Below, one piece after another: positions 25,930-34,152 of a stretch of 64,000 nt of DNA. Each line of letters begins with the position of its first letter. Within the stretch, counting starts at the first letter, position 1. The stretch spans positions 201,562-265,561 of the forward strand of contig CAJTNC010000001.1 of assembly GCA_910577955.1 (NCBI GenBank). The letters are read 5' to 3'. The position numbers were made by a program, and so were the translations under genes. The stretch is from an uncultured Lachnospiraceae bacterium (lineage in GTDB: Bacteria; Bacillota; Clostridia; Lachnospirales; Lachnospiraceae). The notes beneath the pieces were generated by a model. The model worked only from the letters and a program-made list of their open reading frames with translations. It ran no database searches and was not told where the DNA came from.

Positions 25930-27756
25930 TTATTTTGTGAGAACGGAAACGCCTGTATCTTCCACTTTTCCGCCAAGTGTTTCACCTTCGAGAGCCTTCA
26001 CGCAGGCTTCTACACCCATGGAACCCATCACATCGGGGTTCTGAGCCATTGTGCAGAGGAGGTGTCCGTCTCCGATCAGGTTCATGATCGCATCGGATTT
26101 GTCAAAGCCTACACCTACGATATCGGAGTTGCCGGAAGCCTTGATGGCATTGCCGGTACCGGTGGTGGAACCCTCGTTGCAGCCGAAGATGCCTACTACG
26201 TTCTGTGTGATGTAGTTCTGAGCAATCTCCTGAGATTTCGCCGCATCGCCTTCGCCGTACTGTGTCTCAAGCAGATTGAAGCCTGTGCCTTCAAAAGCTT
26301 TTCTGAAGCCGTTTTCTCTGTCCACTGTGGACTGTGTAGCAGCGTTTACATTGACAATACCGATGTCGCCGCTTGTGATGCCTTTTGCGTCAAGAGCTTT
26401 GATCATCTCTTCGCCGGCGGTGGTGCCTGCAGCCACGTTGTCTGTGGAGAAAGTAGCTTCCGCATCCACATTTGCAGGAGAGTCAACGTATACAACTTTG
26501 ATGCCTGCGTCGATCGCTTCCTTCAGAGCGGAAGAGATAGCGTCGGGGCCGTTTGCAGCGACGATGATTGCATCATATTTTCCTGCCACTGCGTTGTTTA
26601 CACATTCGATCTGCTGTGCGTCGTCCTTCGTGTTGGGTGACATGAAGGTTACTTCTACGCCAAGTTCTTTTGCTTTTGCCTGTGCGCCCTCGTTCAGGGT
26701 AACCCAGTGCTGGTCGATGGAGTCCATGGTAATCAGGGCGATCTTCCATGCCTTGCTCGCCGTCACTGTATCGCCTGCTGCTGCCGCGCTGCCGCCGAGA
26801 GCTGCCGCATTGATTACGGAAACGCCGGTATCCGTTACTTTTCCGCCGAGGGATTCGCCGCCGATTGCCGCCACTGCAGCTTTCACGCCTTCATAACCCA
26901 TCACGTCGGGATTCTGAGCCATTGTGCAGAGGAGATATCCGTCTGTGATCAGACCCTGAATCGCATCGGATTTGTCAAAGCCTACGCCTACGATATCGGA
27001 GCTGCCGGAAGCCTTGATGGCATTGCCGGTACCGGTGGTGGAACCCTCGTTGCAGCCGAAGATACCTACTACTTTTTGTGTGATGTAGTTCTGAGCGATC
27101 TCCTGAGATTTCGCCGCATCGCCTTCGCCGTACTGTGTCTCAAGCAGATTGAAGCCTGTGCCTTCAAAAGCTTTTCTGAAGCCGTTTTCTCTGTCCACTG
27201 TGGACTGTGTAGCAGCGTTTACATTGACAATACCGATGTCGCCGCTTGTGATGCCTTTTGCGTCAAGAGCTTTGATCATCTCTTCGCCGGCTGTGGTGCC
27301 TGCAGCCACGTTGTCTGTGGAGAAGGTAGCTTCCGCGTCCACGTTTGCAGGGGAGTCAACGTATACAACTTTGATGCCTGTATCGATCGCTTCCTTCAGC
27401 GCGGAAGAGATAGCGTCGGGGCCGTTTGCAGCGACGATGATCGCTTTGTAGCCGCCTGCAACCGCATTGTTTACACATTCGATCTGCTGTGCGTCGTCTT
27501 TCGTGTTGGGGGACATGAAGGTCACCTCTACACCCAGTTCGCCGGCTGCCTTCTGGGCGCCTTCATTTAAGCTGATCCAGTGCTGATCGATGGAGTCCAT
27601 CGTGATCAGGGCGATCTTTGCGTCGCCTGTGCTCCCCGCCTCTTGGGTTTCTCCCTGAGCGGCCGCAGGTGTGTCCGCATTCTGGCTGCCGCAGCCTGTC
27701 AGAGCCGCCGCCAGCATGGTTGCGCCGCAGAGTAAACTTAACAGTTTCTTTTTCAT
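25930..27756 (-). CDS. Tandem-duplicated ribose-type sugar-binding lipoprotein
   Basis: A 608-residue lipoprotein (lipobox LTGC, C22), about twice the usual 300-330 residues. After an Ala/Gln/Thr-rich linker it contains two complete periplasmic-binding domains in a row, each beginning KIALITMDSIDQHW and ending near DTGVSV, offset by exactly 291 residues. Middle parts of the two domains are identical over about 100 residues. The ligand-end segments differ (for example SDAIQGLITDGY against SDAIMNLIGDGH). AAGGAGG precedes the ATG at 27756; a longer start 48 bases upstream adds an unlikely charged leader. It serves the permease and ATPase encoded upstream. A single chain offering two binding sites is unusual. 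Confidence 0.9.
   Translation of the reverse strand: MKKKLLSLLCGATMLAAALTGCGSQNADTPAAAQGETQEAGSTGDAKIALITMDSIDQHWISLNEGAQKAAGELGVEVTFMSPNTKDDAQQIECVNNAVAGGYKAIIVAANGPDAISSALKEAIDTGIKVVYVDSPANVDAEATFSTDNVAAGTTAGEEMIKALDAKGITSGDIGIVNVNAATQSTVDRENGFRKAFEGTGFNLLETQYGEGDAAKSQEIAQNYITQKVVGIFGCNEGSTTGTGNAIKASGSSDIVGVGFDKSDAIQGLITDGYLLCTMAQNPDVMGYEGVKAAVAAIGGESLGGKVTDTGVSVINAAALGGSAAAAGDTVTASKAWKIALITMDSIDQHWVTLNEGAQAKAKELGVEVTFMSPNTKDDAQQIECVNNAVAGKYDAIIVAANGPDAISSALKEAIDAGIKVVYVDSPANVDAEATFSTDNVAAGTTAGEEMIKALDAKGITSGDIGIVNVNAATQSTVDRENGFRKAFEGTGFNLLETQYGEGDAAKSQEIAQNYITQNVVGIFGCNEGSTTGTGNAIKASGNSDIVGVGFDKSDAIMNLIGDGHLLCTMAQNPDVMGSMGVEACVKALEGETLGGKVEDTGVSVLTK
25933..26745 (-). repeat. Second internal copy of the duplicated binding domain
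   Basis: Coding direct repeat matching 26806-27618 at an offset of 873 bases. Bases 26225-26418 are identical to 27098-27291 without a single change (194 bases). Divergence rises towards both ends. This suggests a recent duplication or continuing gene conversion. Confidence 0.92.
26806..27618 (-). repeat. First internal copy of the duplicated binding domain
   Basis: Partner of the repeat at 25933-26745. It encodes the N-terminal binding domain of the lipoprotein. The two copies are joined by an Ala/Gly-rich linker (about residues 317-337 of the 608-residue protein). Confidence 0.92.
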
Positions 27757-27787
27757 GTTTCTTTCCTCCTTAAATTTATGTTGGTAG

Positions 27788-27834
27788 TGTGAGCCGCGGC
27801 TCACAATATACTAAAGCATAATTTTTTATTATGC
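27788..27834 (-). other. Two stem-loops between the permease and binding-protein genes
   Basis: Bases 27788-27805 are a perfect 18-base palindrome, TGTGAGCCGCGGCTCACA. Next to the permease stop codon a second inverted repeat (GCATAAT and ATTATGC, with CTAA/TTAG flanks) spans about 27811-27840. Both lie in the 80-base gap before the binding-protein gene. They could block 3' decay and set the ratio of binding protein to membrane components, or the first could be a protein-binding site. Confidence 0.6.
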
Positions 27835-27836
27835 GA

Positions 27837-28853
27837 TTAGTTTCCTTTTTTCTTTTTGAACTGTCCGCCTCTTACTACGACATCAAGCAATACTGCCGCC
27901 ACAACGATGACGCCGATCACCACACGCTGGATGCCGACCTGTGCGCCGATCATGTTTAAGCCGTTCTCCAGAGTCTGCCATACCGCCGCGCCTGCGAAGG
28001 TGCCGAGCAGAAGTCCCGTGCCTCCAAGGGGCGATACGCCGCCGATTACGCCTGCGGCAACGCCGTACATCTCATACATATTGCCGGCTTCCATGTTGCC
28101 CATGCCGGCCTGTGCACAGAGGATCAGGCCCACCACACAGGAACATACAGAGCTGACCAGATAGGCTTTCGTGGTAGTTGCCACGACGTTGACGCCGGAA
28201 AGCTTTGCAGCATCGATATTGGAACCGATGGCGTAAATATGTCTTCCTGTTCTTGTCTTGGAAAGCAGGAAGAAAAAGATGATGAAGAAGAGCAATGCTA
28301 TCCAAAACGTATTGTAGACGCCGAGGGTGCTTCCGTAATAGAAAAGATTCTGGAAGCTGTCGCCTGCTTCTTTGCCGATGCCGGTGGAGATAGCGTCGGT
28401 ATTTCTGTTGCCGTTTACCATGTAGGCTATGCCTCTTGTGATAAACATTGTGCCCAGAGTGGCGATAAAGGGCGGCAGTTTAAATTTGCCGACGAGAAAT
28501 CCGTTGACTACGCCGCAGACCAGGCAGCAGGCCAGAGCTACGATGATGGCAATAACCGGATTTACGCCCTTGCTCATCAATGTTGCGGCTACCATGGCAC
28601 TCATGCCGACCATGGAACCGATGGATAAGTCGATATTTCCGGTGATCAGTATGTAACTTTGTGCGATACCGATCAACAGGTACTTTGACATGGAGCGCAG
28701 CAGGTTCATAATATTCTGCCCGGAAAATACTGCTGGATTGATCAGGCCGAAAGCGATATAGATCACGATCAGGCCGATAAATGCGGTGATGGCGGCCCCC
28801 ATGCCCCGGATCGCCATTATTTTTCTGAAGGCACTTTGTTTTTCGTTACTCAT
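27837..28853 (-). CDS. Ribose-type ABC transporter permease
   Basis: A 338-residue RbsC-like membrane protein with eight or more hydrophobic segments and the hallmarks ILITGNIDLSIGS and GVIGGVSPLGGTG. The ATG at 28853 lies nine bases after GGGAGGAG and overlaps the stop codon of the ATPase gene, indicating translational coupling; an earlier in-frame start at 28874 lacks a ribosome site. It ends in a basic tail (GGQFKKKKGN). It forms the importer channel with the ATPase encoded upstream and the tandem binding protein downstream. Confidence 0.92.
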   Translation of the reverse strand: MSNEKQSAFRKIMAIRGMGAAITAFIGLIVIYIAFGLINPAVFSGQNIMNLLRSMSKYLLIGIAQSYILITGNIDLSIGSMVGMSAMVAATLMSKGVNPVIAIIVALACCLVCGVVNGFLVGKFKLPPFIATLGTMFITRGIAYMVNGNRNTDAISTGIGKEAGDSFQNLFYYGSTLGVYNTFWIALLFFIIFFFLLSKTRTGRHIYAIGSNIDAAKLSGVNVVATTTKAYLVSSVCSCVVGLILCAQAGMGNMEAGNMYEMYGVAAGVIGGVSPLGGTGLLLGTFAGAAVWQTLENGLNMIGAQVGIQRVVIGVIVVAAVLLDVVVRGGQFKKKKGN

Positions 28854-30381
28854 GTTTTTGGTCTCCTCCCTCACTCTTTCCTATCTTTTTATCTTCAAAG
28901 GTCGTTGCAAGTGTCAGAATTTCATTCTGCGTGGTCTCCCTTGCCATCACTTCGCCTGTGATGCGGCCGTCACACATGACAATGATGCGATCCGCGATAC
29001 CCATGACTTCCGGCATTTCCGAGGAAACGAACACAACGGCGATGCCCTGCTTTTTTAGATCGTTCATCAGATGATAGATCTCTACTTTTGCCCCAACGTC
29101 AATTCCTCTTGTAGGTTCGTCAAAAATCACGACTCTGGAATCTCTGGCAAGCCATTTTCCGACTACCACTTTCTGCTGGTTGCCACCGGAGAGATTGCCG
29201 GAATCGACCTCCACATTGGGAGTTTTGATCTTTAGATCCTCCACAGCTTTTTCACAGAGCTTTTCTTCCTCCTTGTTGTTGACAACACCGAACTTGTTGC
29301 AGACGATATCTAAGTTTGGCAGAGCCAGATTGTGGCGGATGGAAAGCTTTGTGCACAGGCCGTCCTTTTTCCGATCTTCCGGTGCAAGCACCACGCCGTT
29401 TTTGATAGCGTCCATAGGGCAGTTTATTTTCACTTCTTTTCCGTCCACATAGATCTCGCCGCTTTCTTTCGGATCCACGCCGAAAATCGCTCTGGTGGTT
29501 TCGGTGCGCCCGGCCCCCATCAGACCGGCAAAGCCTACGATTTCGCCTTCATATGCGGAGAAGTTGATATCCCGCACCATGCGGCCTGCGTTCAGATTCT
29601 TTACTTCAAAAATCTTTTTCCCTTTTTTGCATTCCACTCTGGGGAACTTTTCTTTGATCTCGCGTCCCACCATGTGGGCGATGATCTGGTCTAACGTGGT
29701 TTCTTTAAAGTTCATGGCGGTGATGTACTGTCCGTCCCTCATGATGGTCACTCTGTCCACGATGTGCTGCAGTTCTTCCAGACGGTGGGATATGTAAACA
29801 ATGCCTTTTCCTTCGCTCTTTAATTTCTTGATGATACGGAAAAGGTCCTCGATCTCCCTTGCGGTCAGAGAGGAAGTCGGCTCATCCATGATCAGTATTT
29901 GGGCGTTGATGGAGAGTGCTTTTGCGATTTCCACCATCTGCTGTTTGGATACCGGCAGCTCGCCTACGATCTGATTCGGACTCAGATCGATTTTCAGATC
30001 TTCCAGAATCCGCTTTGCCTCCGCTTCCATGGACTTGTTGTCCAGTGCCCCTCTGCCCTGCTTTTCTCTGCCCAGAAACATGTTTTCCGTGACAGTCAGG
30101 TGCTTACACATGTTCAGTTCCTGATGGATGATAGCGACACCGGCCTGCTGCGCCTGCTTCGGCGTAAGGTGTCCGTATTCTTTGCCGAATATCTCAAGAG
30201 AACCTTCATCCCTCGTATAAACACCGCTTAACACTTTCATGAGCGTTGACTTTCCTGCGCCGTTTTCCCCGAGAAGCGCCATCACTTCGCCGGAGCGCAG
30301 TTCAAAGTTCACCTGATCCAGTGCTTTTACGCCGGGGAACGATTTGCAGATATTTTTCATCGAGACAATTATATCGCTCAT
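28846..30381 (-). CDS. Ribose-type ABC transporter ATP-binding protein (two fused NBDs)
   Basis: A 511-residue RbsA-like ATPase. The first domain has Walker A GENGAGKST, signature LPVSKQQMVEIAKAL and Walker B ILIMDEPTSSL. The second has the usual GLMGAGRTE, LSGGNQQKVVVGKW and VVIFDEPTRGIDVG. All key residues are present, in contrast to the degenerate homologue at the far end of the same operon. It is the first gene of the minus-strand operon, with AAGGAAGG before the ATG at 30381. Confidence 0.93.
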   Translation of the reverse strand: MSDIIVSMKNICKSFPGVKALDQVNFELRSGEVMALLGENGAGKSTLMKVLSGVYTRDEGSLEIFGKEYGHLTPKQAQQAGVAIIHQELNMCKHLTVTENMFLGREKQGRGALDNKSMEAEAKRILEDLKIDLSPNQIVGELPVSKQQMVEIAKALSINAQILIMDEPTSSLTAREIEDLFRIIKKLKSEGKGIVYISHRLEELQHIVDRVTIMRDGQYITAMNFKETTLDQIIAHMVGREIKEKFPRVECKKGKKIFEVKNLNAGRMVRDINFSAYEGEIVGFAGLMGAGRTETTRAIFGVDPKESGEIYVDGKEVKINCPMDAIKNGVVLAPEDRKKDGLCTKLSIRHNLALPNLDIVCNKFGVVNNKEEEKLCEKAVEDLKIKTPNVEVDSGNLSGGNQQKVVVGKWLARDSRVVIFDEPTRGIDVGAKVEIYHLMNDLKKQGIAVVFVSSEMPEVMGIADRIIVMCDGRITGEVMARETTQNEILTLATTFEDKKIGKSEGGDQKHE

Positions 30382-30422
30382 TCTTTTTTCCTTCCTTTTG
30401 TTTATTTTGCTGTTATAGTATC

Positions 30423-30428
30423 ATTATA
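30423..30428 (-). promoter_or_regulatory. Candidate -10 of the minus-strand importer operon
   Basis: On the minus strand these bases read TATAAT, about 40 bases before the ATPase start codon. No good -35 lies at the right distance, which fits control by an activator such as the operon's own AraC-type regulator. An imperfect inverted repeat (TGCTATA and TATAACAGCA) surrounds it. Confidence 0.4.
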
Positions 30429-30539
30429 GCAGAGTTGCTTTGGTGAAAAAGGGTGGTAGTTTTTGGATTTTCGGGGGTTTTTTATGCACTTTTGTAAGGC
30501 GTCGGCAAAAATATGCTGAATCAGTTAGAAAAAAGCGGA

Positions 30540-30569
30540 TTGGCCGGGGAATAGGATAGATGCTATAAT
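30540..30569 (+). promoter_or_regulatory. Candidate promoter of the radical SAM gene
   Basis: TTGGCC (30540-30545), an 18-base spacer and a consensus TATAAT (30564-30569), placing the start near 30576. The ribosome site GAGGGAAGAGGGG follows before the ATG at 30605. Confidence 0.55.
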
Positions 30570-30604
30570 AGCCGCAGAAGAAGTGAGGGAAGAGGGGTGG
30601 CAAA

Positions 30605-32446
30605 ATGAAATTCCTGCTGGCGGCGATCCATGCAAAATATATTCATACGGGAATTGCGGTGTACAGCCTGAGAAGCTACGCGGGGGAAGAACTGCGGGCG
30701 CATACGGAGACTGCGGAGTATACGATCAATCAGCAGAGGGAGGATATTCTGGCGGATCTGTATCGTAGGAAGCCGGATGCGGTAGGATTTTCCTGCTATA
30801 TCTGGAATATTTCCGTGGTAAAAAAGCTGGTCAGAGAGTTTCATAAACTGCGTCCGGAGGCGCCGATCTGGCTGGGCGGGCCTGAGGTCTCTTATGAATA
30901 TCAGGGAATATTTGAAGAACTCCCCGAGGTGACCGGAATCATGACGGGGGAGGGGGAAGAGACTTTTCGGGAACTGCTGCAGGCCTATATGGAGGAGGAA
31001 AAAGAGGGAGGTGACTGGAGAGGAAAACTTCGAAAGCTGCAGCCGGTGATTCCCGGGATCGTCACGGCGCGCGGTTCGTTTGGGATCAGGAAACCGCTTC
31101 CGATGGATGAACTTCCTTTTTATTATGAAGAACTGGAGGAGGTCGAAAAAGAGCAGGCCGGACACAAGATCATATATTATGAATCCGGCAGGGGATGTCC
31201 TTTCCGGTGCAGCTACTGTCTTTCTTCCATAGAGAAGCAGGTGCGCCTGCGGAGCGTGGATCTGGTAAAGAGGGAACTGCAGTATTTTCTGGATAAAAAG
31301 GTGAAGCAGGTGAAGTTTATTGACAGGACGTTCAACTGCGATAAAGAACATGCCCTGTCGATCTGGCGTTTTTTGCTCAAAAATGACAATAGTGTCACAA
31401 ACTTTCACTTTGAGATAGCGGCGGAGCTTTTGGGGGAAGAAGAGCTGGAACTTTTTTCCGAGATGAGAGCGGGGCTGATCCAGCTTGAGATCGGTGTGCA
31501 GACTACAAATCCGGAGACATTGCGCGCAATCCACCGCCCGGCGGATCTGAACAGATTGAAAATGACAGTAATGTCAGTTCGCAAATTCCGCAATATTCAC
31601 CAACACCTTGATCTGATCGCGGGACTGCCCTATGAGGACATACAAAGCTTTCGGAAGTCTTTCAACGACGTCTATAGAATGGGAGCCGATCAGCTTCAGC
31701 TTGGTTTTTTGAAACTGCTCAAAGGGTCTGAGATGTACGACAGGGCGGAGGAATATGGTATCGTCTGTCAATCCGAGCCGCCTTATGAGGTGCTTTACAC
31801 AAAATGGCTCTCCTATGAGGAGGTGCAGGAACTGAAAAAAGTGGAAAAAATGCTGGAACTGTTTTATAACAGCGGCCAGTTCACACACACGCTTCCGGTT
31901 CTTCAAAAGTTTTTTGAGGATCCTTATGGGATGTTTTTAAGTCTGGCAAATTTCTATGAGGAGAGAGGATTTTTCATAAATGCGCCCGCCAGAAGTTACC
32001 GCTATGAGGCGGTTTTAGAGTTTGTAAAAATATTGTCAGAACATCATGGATACAGCGAAAGGACATGCAGGGAAACTGAGGGGCTGTTTCGGGAGTTATT
32101 GACATTTGATCTTTATCTTAGGGAAAAGGCAAAGAGCAGACCGGCTTTTGCAAAGGATATCCGCGGGTATTATCAGGAAATTTCAGCTTTCTATAAAAAA
32201 GAGGAAAAATCCCCCGATCTGCTTTCCGAATACACGCAAAGAGGCTGTGACAGCAGACAGATGATGCGGATGACGCATGTGGATGTATTTGGTTATCCGG
32301 TGTGGGATGAAACGTGGATCGAGGAAGCGATGCCGGAGGGGCTTCAGGAGGGGGCAAAGAATTTTGTATTGTTTGATTACGAAACAAGAGAACCGCTAAA
32401 TCACGGAGCATCTTATACGGTACTCCGACGGGAGGAAGAGCCGTAA
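30605..32446 (+). CDS. B12-binding domain radical SAM protein (DUF4080)
   Basis: A 613-residue protein. An N-terminal cobalamin-binding-like domain (about 1-150; KFLLAAIHAKYIHTG, VGFSCYIWN, WLGGPEVS, MTGEGEE) is followed by a radical SAM domain with the iron-sulfur motif GRGCPFRCSYC (C-x3-C-x2-C) at about residue 200. It also has IQLEIGVQTTNPETL and LDLIAGLPYED, typical of these enzymes. The C-terminal third is DUF4080. Members of this class methylate or rearrange unactivated carbons or phosphorus; the substrate of the DUF4080 group is not known to me. It stands alone, with no obvious pathway neighbours. Confidence 0.87.
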   Translation: MKFLLAAIHAKYIHTGIAVYSLRSYAGEELRAHTETAEYTINQQREDILADLYRRKPDAVGFSCYIWNISVVKKLVREFHKLRPEAPIWLGGPEVSYEYQGIFEELPEVTGIMTGEGEETFRELLQAYMEEEKEGGDWRGKLRKLQPVIPGIVTARGSFGIRKPLPMDELPFYYEELEEVEKEQAGHKIIYYESGRGCPFRCSYCLSSIEKQVRLRSVDLVKRELQYFLDKKVKQVKFIDRTFNCDKEHALSIWRFLLKNDNSVTNFHFEIAAELLGEEELELFSEMRAGLIQLEIGVQTTNPETLRAIHRPADLNRLKMTVMSVRKFRNIHQHLDLIAGLPYEDIQSFRKSFNDVYRMGADQLQLGFLKLLKGSEMYDRAEEYGIVCQSEPPYEVLYTKWLSYEEVQELKKVEKMLELFYNSGQFTHTLPVLQKFFEDPYGMFLSLANFYEERGFFINAPARSYRYEAVLEFVKILSEHHGYSERTCRETEGLFRELLTFDLYLREKAKSRPAFAKDIRGYYQEISAFYKKEEKSPDLLSEYTQRGCDSRQMMRMTHVDVFGYPVWDETWIEEAMPEGLQEGAKNFVLFDYETREPLNHGASYTVLRREEEP

Positions 32447-32485
32447 TAAGGTATGGGGCATCATGGGACAGCTCTCCCCCCCTAT

Positions 32486-33145
32486 TTATTGTTGTTTGCT
32501 GCGTTTTTTCAGTTCCTCCGGGTCACAGATGCGGTAACCTGAGGTTGTTTTTTTCAGGATGCCGTTTTTGCACAGCGTTCCTATGGTGCGGTATAAATGG
32601 CGGTAGCTGATGCCGACCGAATAGGCGACGTCCGTCATGATATCCCGGAAGTATCCGCCCTCCGAGGCCGCAAGGATATAGCGGCAAAGTCTGACTTCGG
32701 AGGAATACAGTGTGGACTCCATAATATTTTGCGTACTGCGCAGCAGTTTTTTTGCCAGTTCTGCAGCCGCGGTGCGGGAAAATCCAAGATTTCCGTTTAA
32801 GTATTCTCTGTTGCCTTCTATCGGAATGGCGATGCAGCAAAAGTTTTCCAGTGCGGTCACGGAGGTTGAGCCGACGGCCATATCGGAAAATAATTCAGCT
32901 TCTCCCAAAAGTCCTTCGGAAACATAAAAGCATAACACCAGATTTTTTCCGTTCGGTCCTATCACACCTACTTTGGCCCGTCCGTCAGTTACAATAAGCA
33001 GCTTTTCATTTGCTGCGCCTTCGGATATGACATTTTCTCCGAAGGAATATGAGAGCAGGGAGCAGTCCTGCAATGCTTCAAAGGAGAGTCCGTATCGTTC
33101 CATCACAGAGATTTCTTTTTCAGAGATTTCATTTGTTTCTTTCAT
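32486..33145 (-). CDS. Crp/Fnr-family regulator, YeiL-like
   Basis: A 219-residue regulator with an N-terminal cyclic-nucleotide-binding-like beta barrel (about 20-130) and a C-terminal winged helix. The end, GISYRHLYRTIGTLCKNGIL followed by a GYRI segment, closely resembles the E. coli YeiL DNA-binding domain, and the length is the same. GGAGG precedes the ATG. It is divergent from a DMT-family transporter gene and probably controls it through sites in the 116-base gap. The effector is unknown. Confidence 0.82.
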   Translation of the reverse strand: MKETNEISEKEISVMERYGLSFEALQDCSLLSYSFGENVISEGAANEKLLIVTDGRAKVGVIGPNGKNLVLCFYVSEGLLGEAELFSDMAVGSTSVTALENFCCIAIPIEGNREYLNGNLGFSRTAAAELAKKLLRSTQNIMESTLYSSEVRLCRYILAASEGGYFRDIMTDVAYSVGISYRHLYRTIGTLCKNGILKKTTSGYRICDPEELKKRSKQQ

Positions 33146-33188
33146 GCGTCTTCCTCCATGATCTTTTCCATAGCATTGACAGATTGTG

Positions 33189-33238
33189 GGACATTTGTCC
33201 TACCTTATTCCGGATTCATCATGATACAATGTTATCAT
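33189..33238. promoter_or_regulatory. Two candidate operators in the divergent regulator-transporter gap
   Basis: GGACATTTGTCC (33189-33200) is a near palindrome with arms GGACA and TGTCC. ATGATACAATGTTATCAT (33221-33238) has 6-bp arms ATGATA and TATCAT, spaced like a Crp/Fnr half-site pair. Both lie between the YeiL-like gene and the DMT transporter gene. Which one the regulator binds is inference. Confidence 0.4.
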
Positions 33239-33261
33239 AAAACAGGAGGGAGGACAATTTT

Positions 33262-34152
33262 ATGTATAGTTTCTGGGCTTTTATCTGCGGCGTTATTTTG
33301 GCGGTCATGATTCAGATGAACGGAGGATTGAGCGCGGAGTTCGGCGTGTATCACGGGGCGTTATATATTCATATCGTAGGGGTCGTATTTGCAGGTATTG
33401 TTCTGGCAGTCAAAAGAGAACGGCTTATCCTGAGACAAAAACTTCCGCTGTGGATATATGCCGGCGGCGTCATCGGGGTGCTGACTACGGTGTTCAATAA
33501 TCTTGCGTTTTCCCACATCAGCATAACAGGCATTGTTGCGCTGGGGCTCTTTGCACAGCTCGCTTTTTCCTGTCTGATCGACCGATTCGGGTGGTTTGGC
33601 ATGGAGAAACATAAGAGAAGGGATCTGAGTATTCCGGGAATAGCATGTTCTGTCGCAGGCATTGCGCTGATGCTGGAAGATCAGACAACCGGACAGTGGG
33701 GGTATATTCTCATATCTCTGGGTGCCGGAGTGACCGTGGTTTTATCCAGAATTGTTAATGCACATTTGTCAAACCGTAAGGGGGCGCTGCAGGGGTCTCT
33801 CATCAATCACTTGGTCGGTTTGCCGGTCTGTCTGCTGTTGGCCCTTAGCGTACCGGAGGTATCGGTATCGACTCATTTCCGGCCGTGGATATGGTGCGGC
33901 GGGATATTGGGGGTGATTACCGTTGCGATCTGCAATGTTATTGTTCCGAAAATACCTGAATACCGGCTCACGCTTTTCACGATGTGCGGCCAGCTTTTCA
34001 GCGGCGTCCTTTTGGATGTTTTTAACGGGAATGCTCTCAATAGACGGCAGTTTGGCGCCGCTCTTTTGGTGGCGGCGGGCATAGGGGTGAGCCGGCTTTC
34101 TAAACTCTTCTCTAAAACTCCTGATTCTGGGCGTTCTCGATCATTGCAATGA
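33262..34152 (+). CDS. DMT-superfamily transporter (YdcZ/DUF606 type)
   Basis: A 296-residue integral membrane protein with about ten helices arranged as two similar halves, each starting with an AxMIQMNGxL or GAGVTVVLSRIVNAHL-type segment. I assign it to the YdcZ (DUF606) branch of the drug/metabolite transporter superfamily, here as a fused two-half protein. GGAGGGAGG precedes the ATG. The divergent YeiL-like gene is its probable regulator. The 3' end overlaps a convergent gene by 41 bases. The substrate is not known. Confidence 0.8.
   Translation: MYSFWAFICGVILAVMIQMNGGLSAEFGVYHGALYIHIVGVVFAGIVLAVKRERLILRQKLPLWIYAGGVIGVLTTVFNNLAFSHISITGIVALGLFAQLAFSCLIDRFGWFGMEKHKRRDLSIPGIACSVAGIALMLEDQTTGQWGYILISLGAGVTVVLSRIVNAHLSNRKGALQGSLINHLVGLPVCLLLALSVPEVSVSTHFRPWIWCGGILGVITVAICNVIVPKIPEYRLTLFTMCGQLFSGVLLDVFNGNALNRRQFGAALLVAAGIGVSRLSKLFSKTPDSGRSRSLQ

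Noticed and set aside
26062..27570. Long plus-strand open frames across the tandem binding-protein gene
   Set aside because: They are antisense shadows of a high-quality coding gene. They occur twice only because the gene contains a direct repeat, and they have no ribosome sites.
27788..27805. Resemblance of TGTGAGCCGCGGCTCACA to a symmetric lac operator
   Set aside because: The half-sites are four bases further apart than in the symmetric lac operator, and the site is between co-directional genes inside an operon, so chance or an RNA hairpin is more likely.
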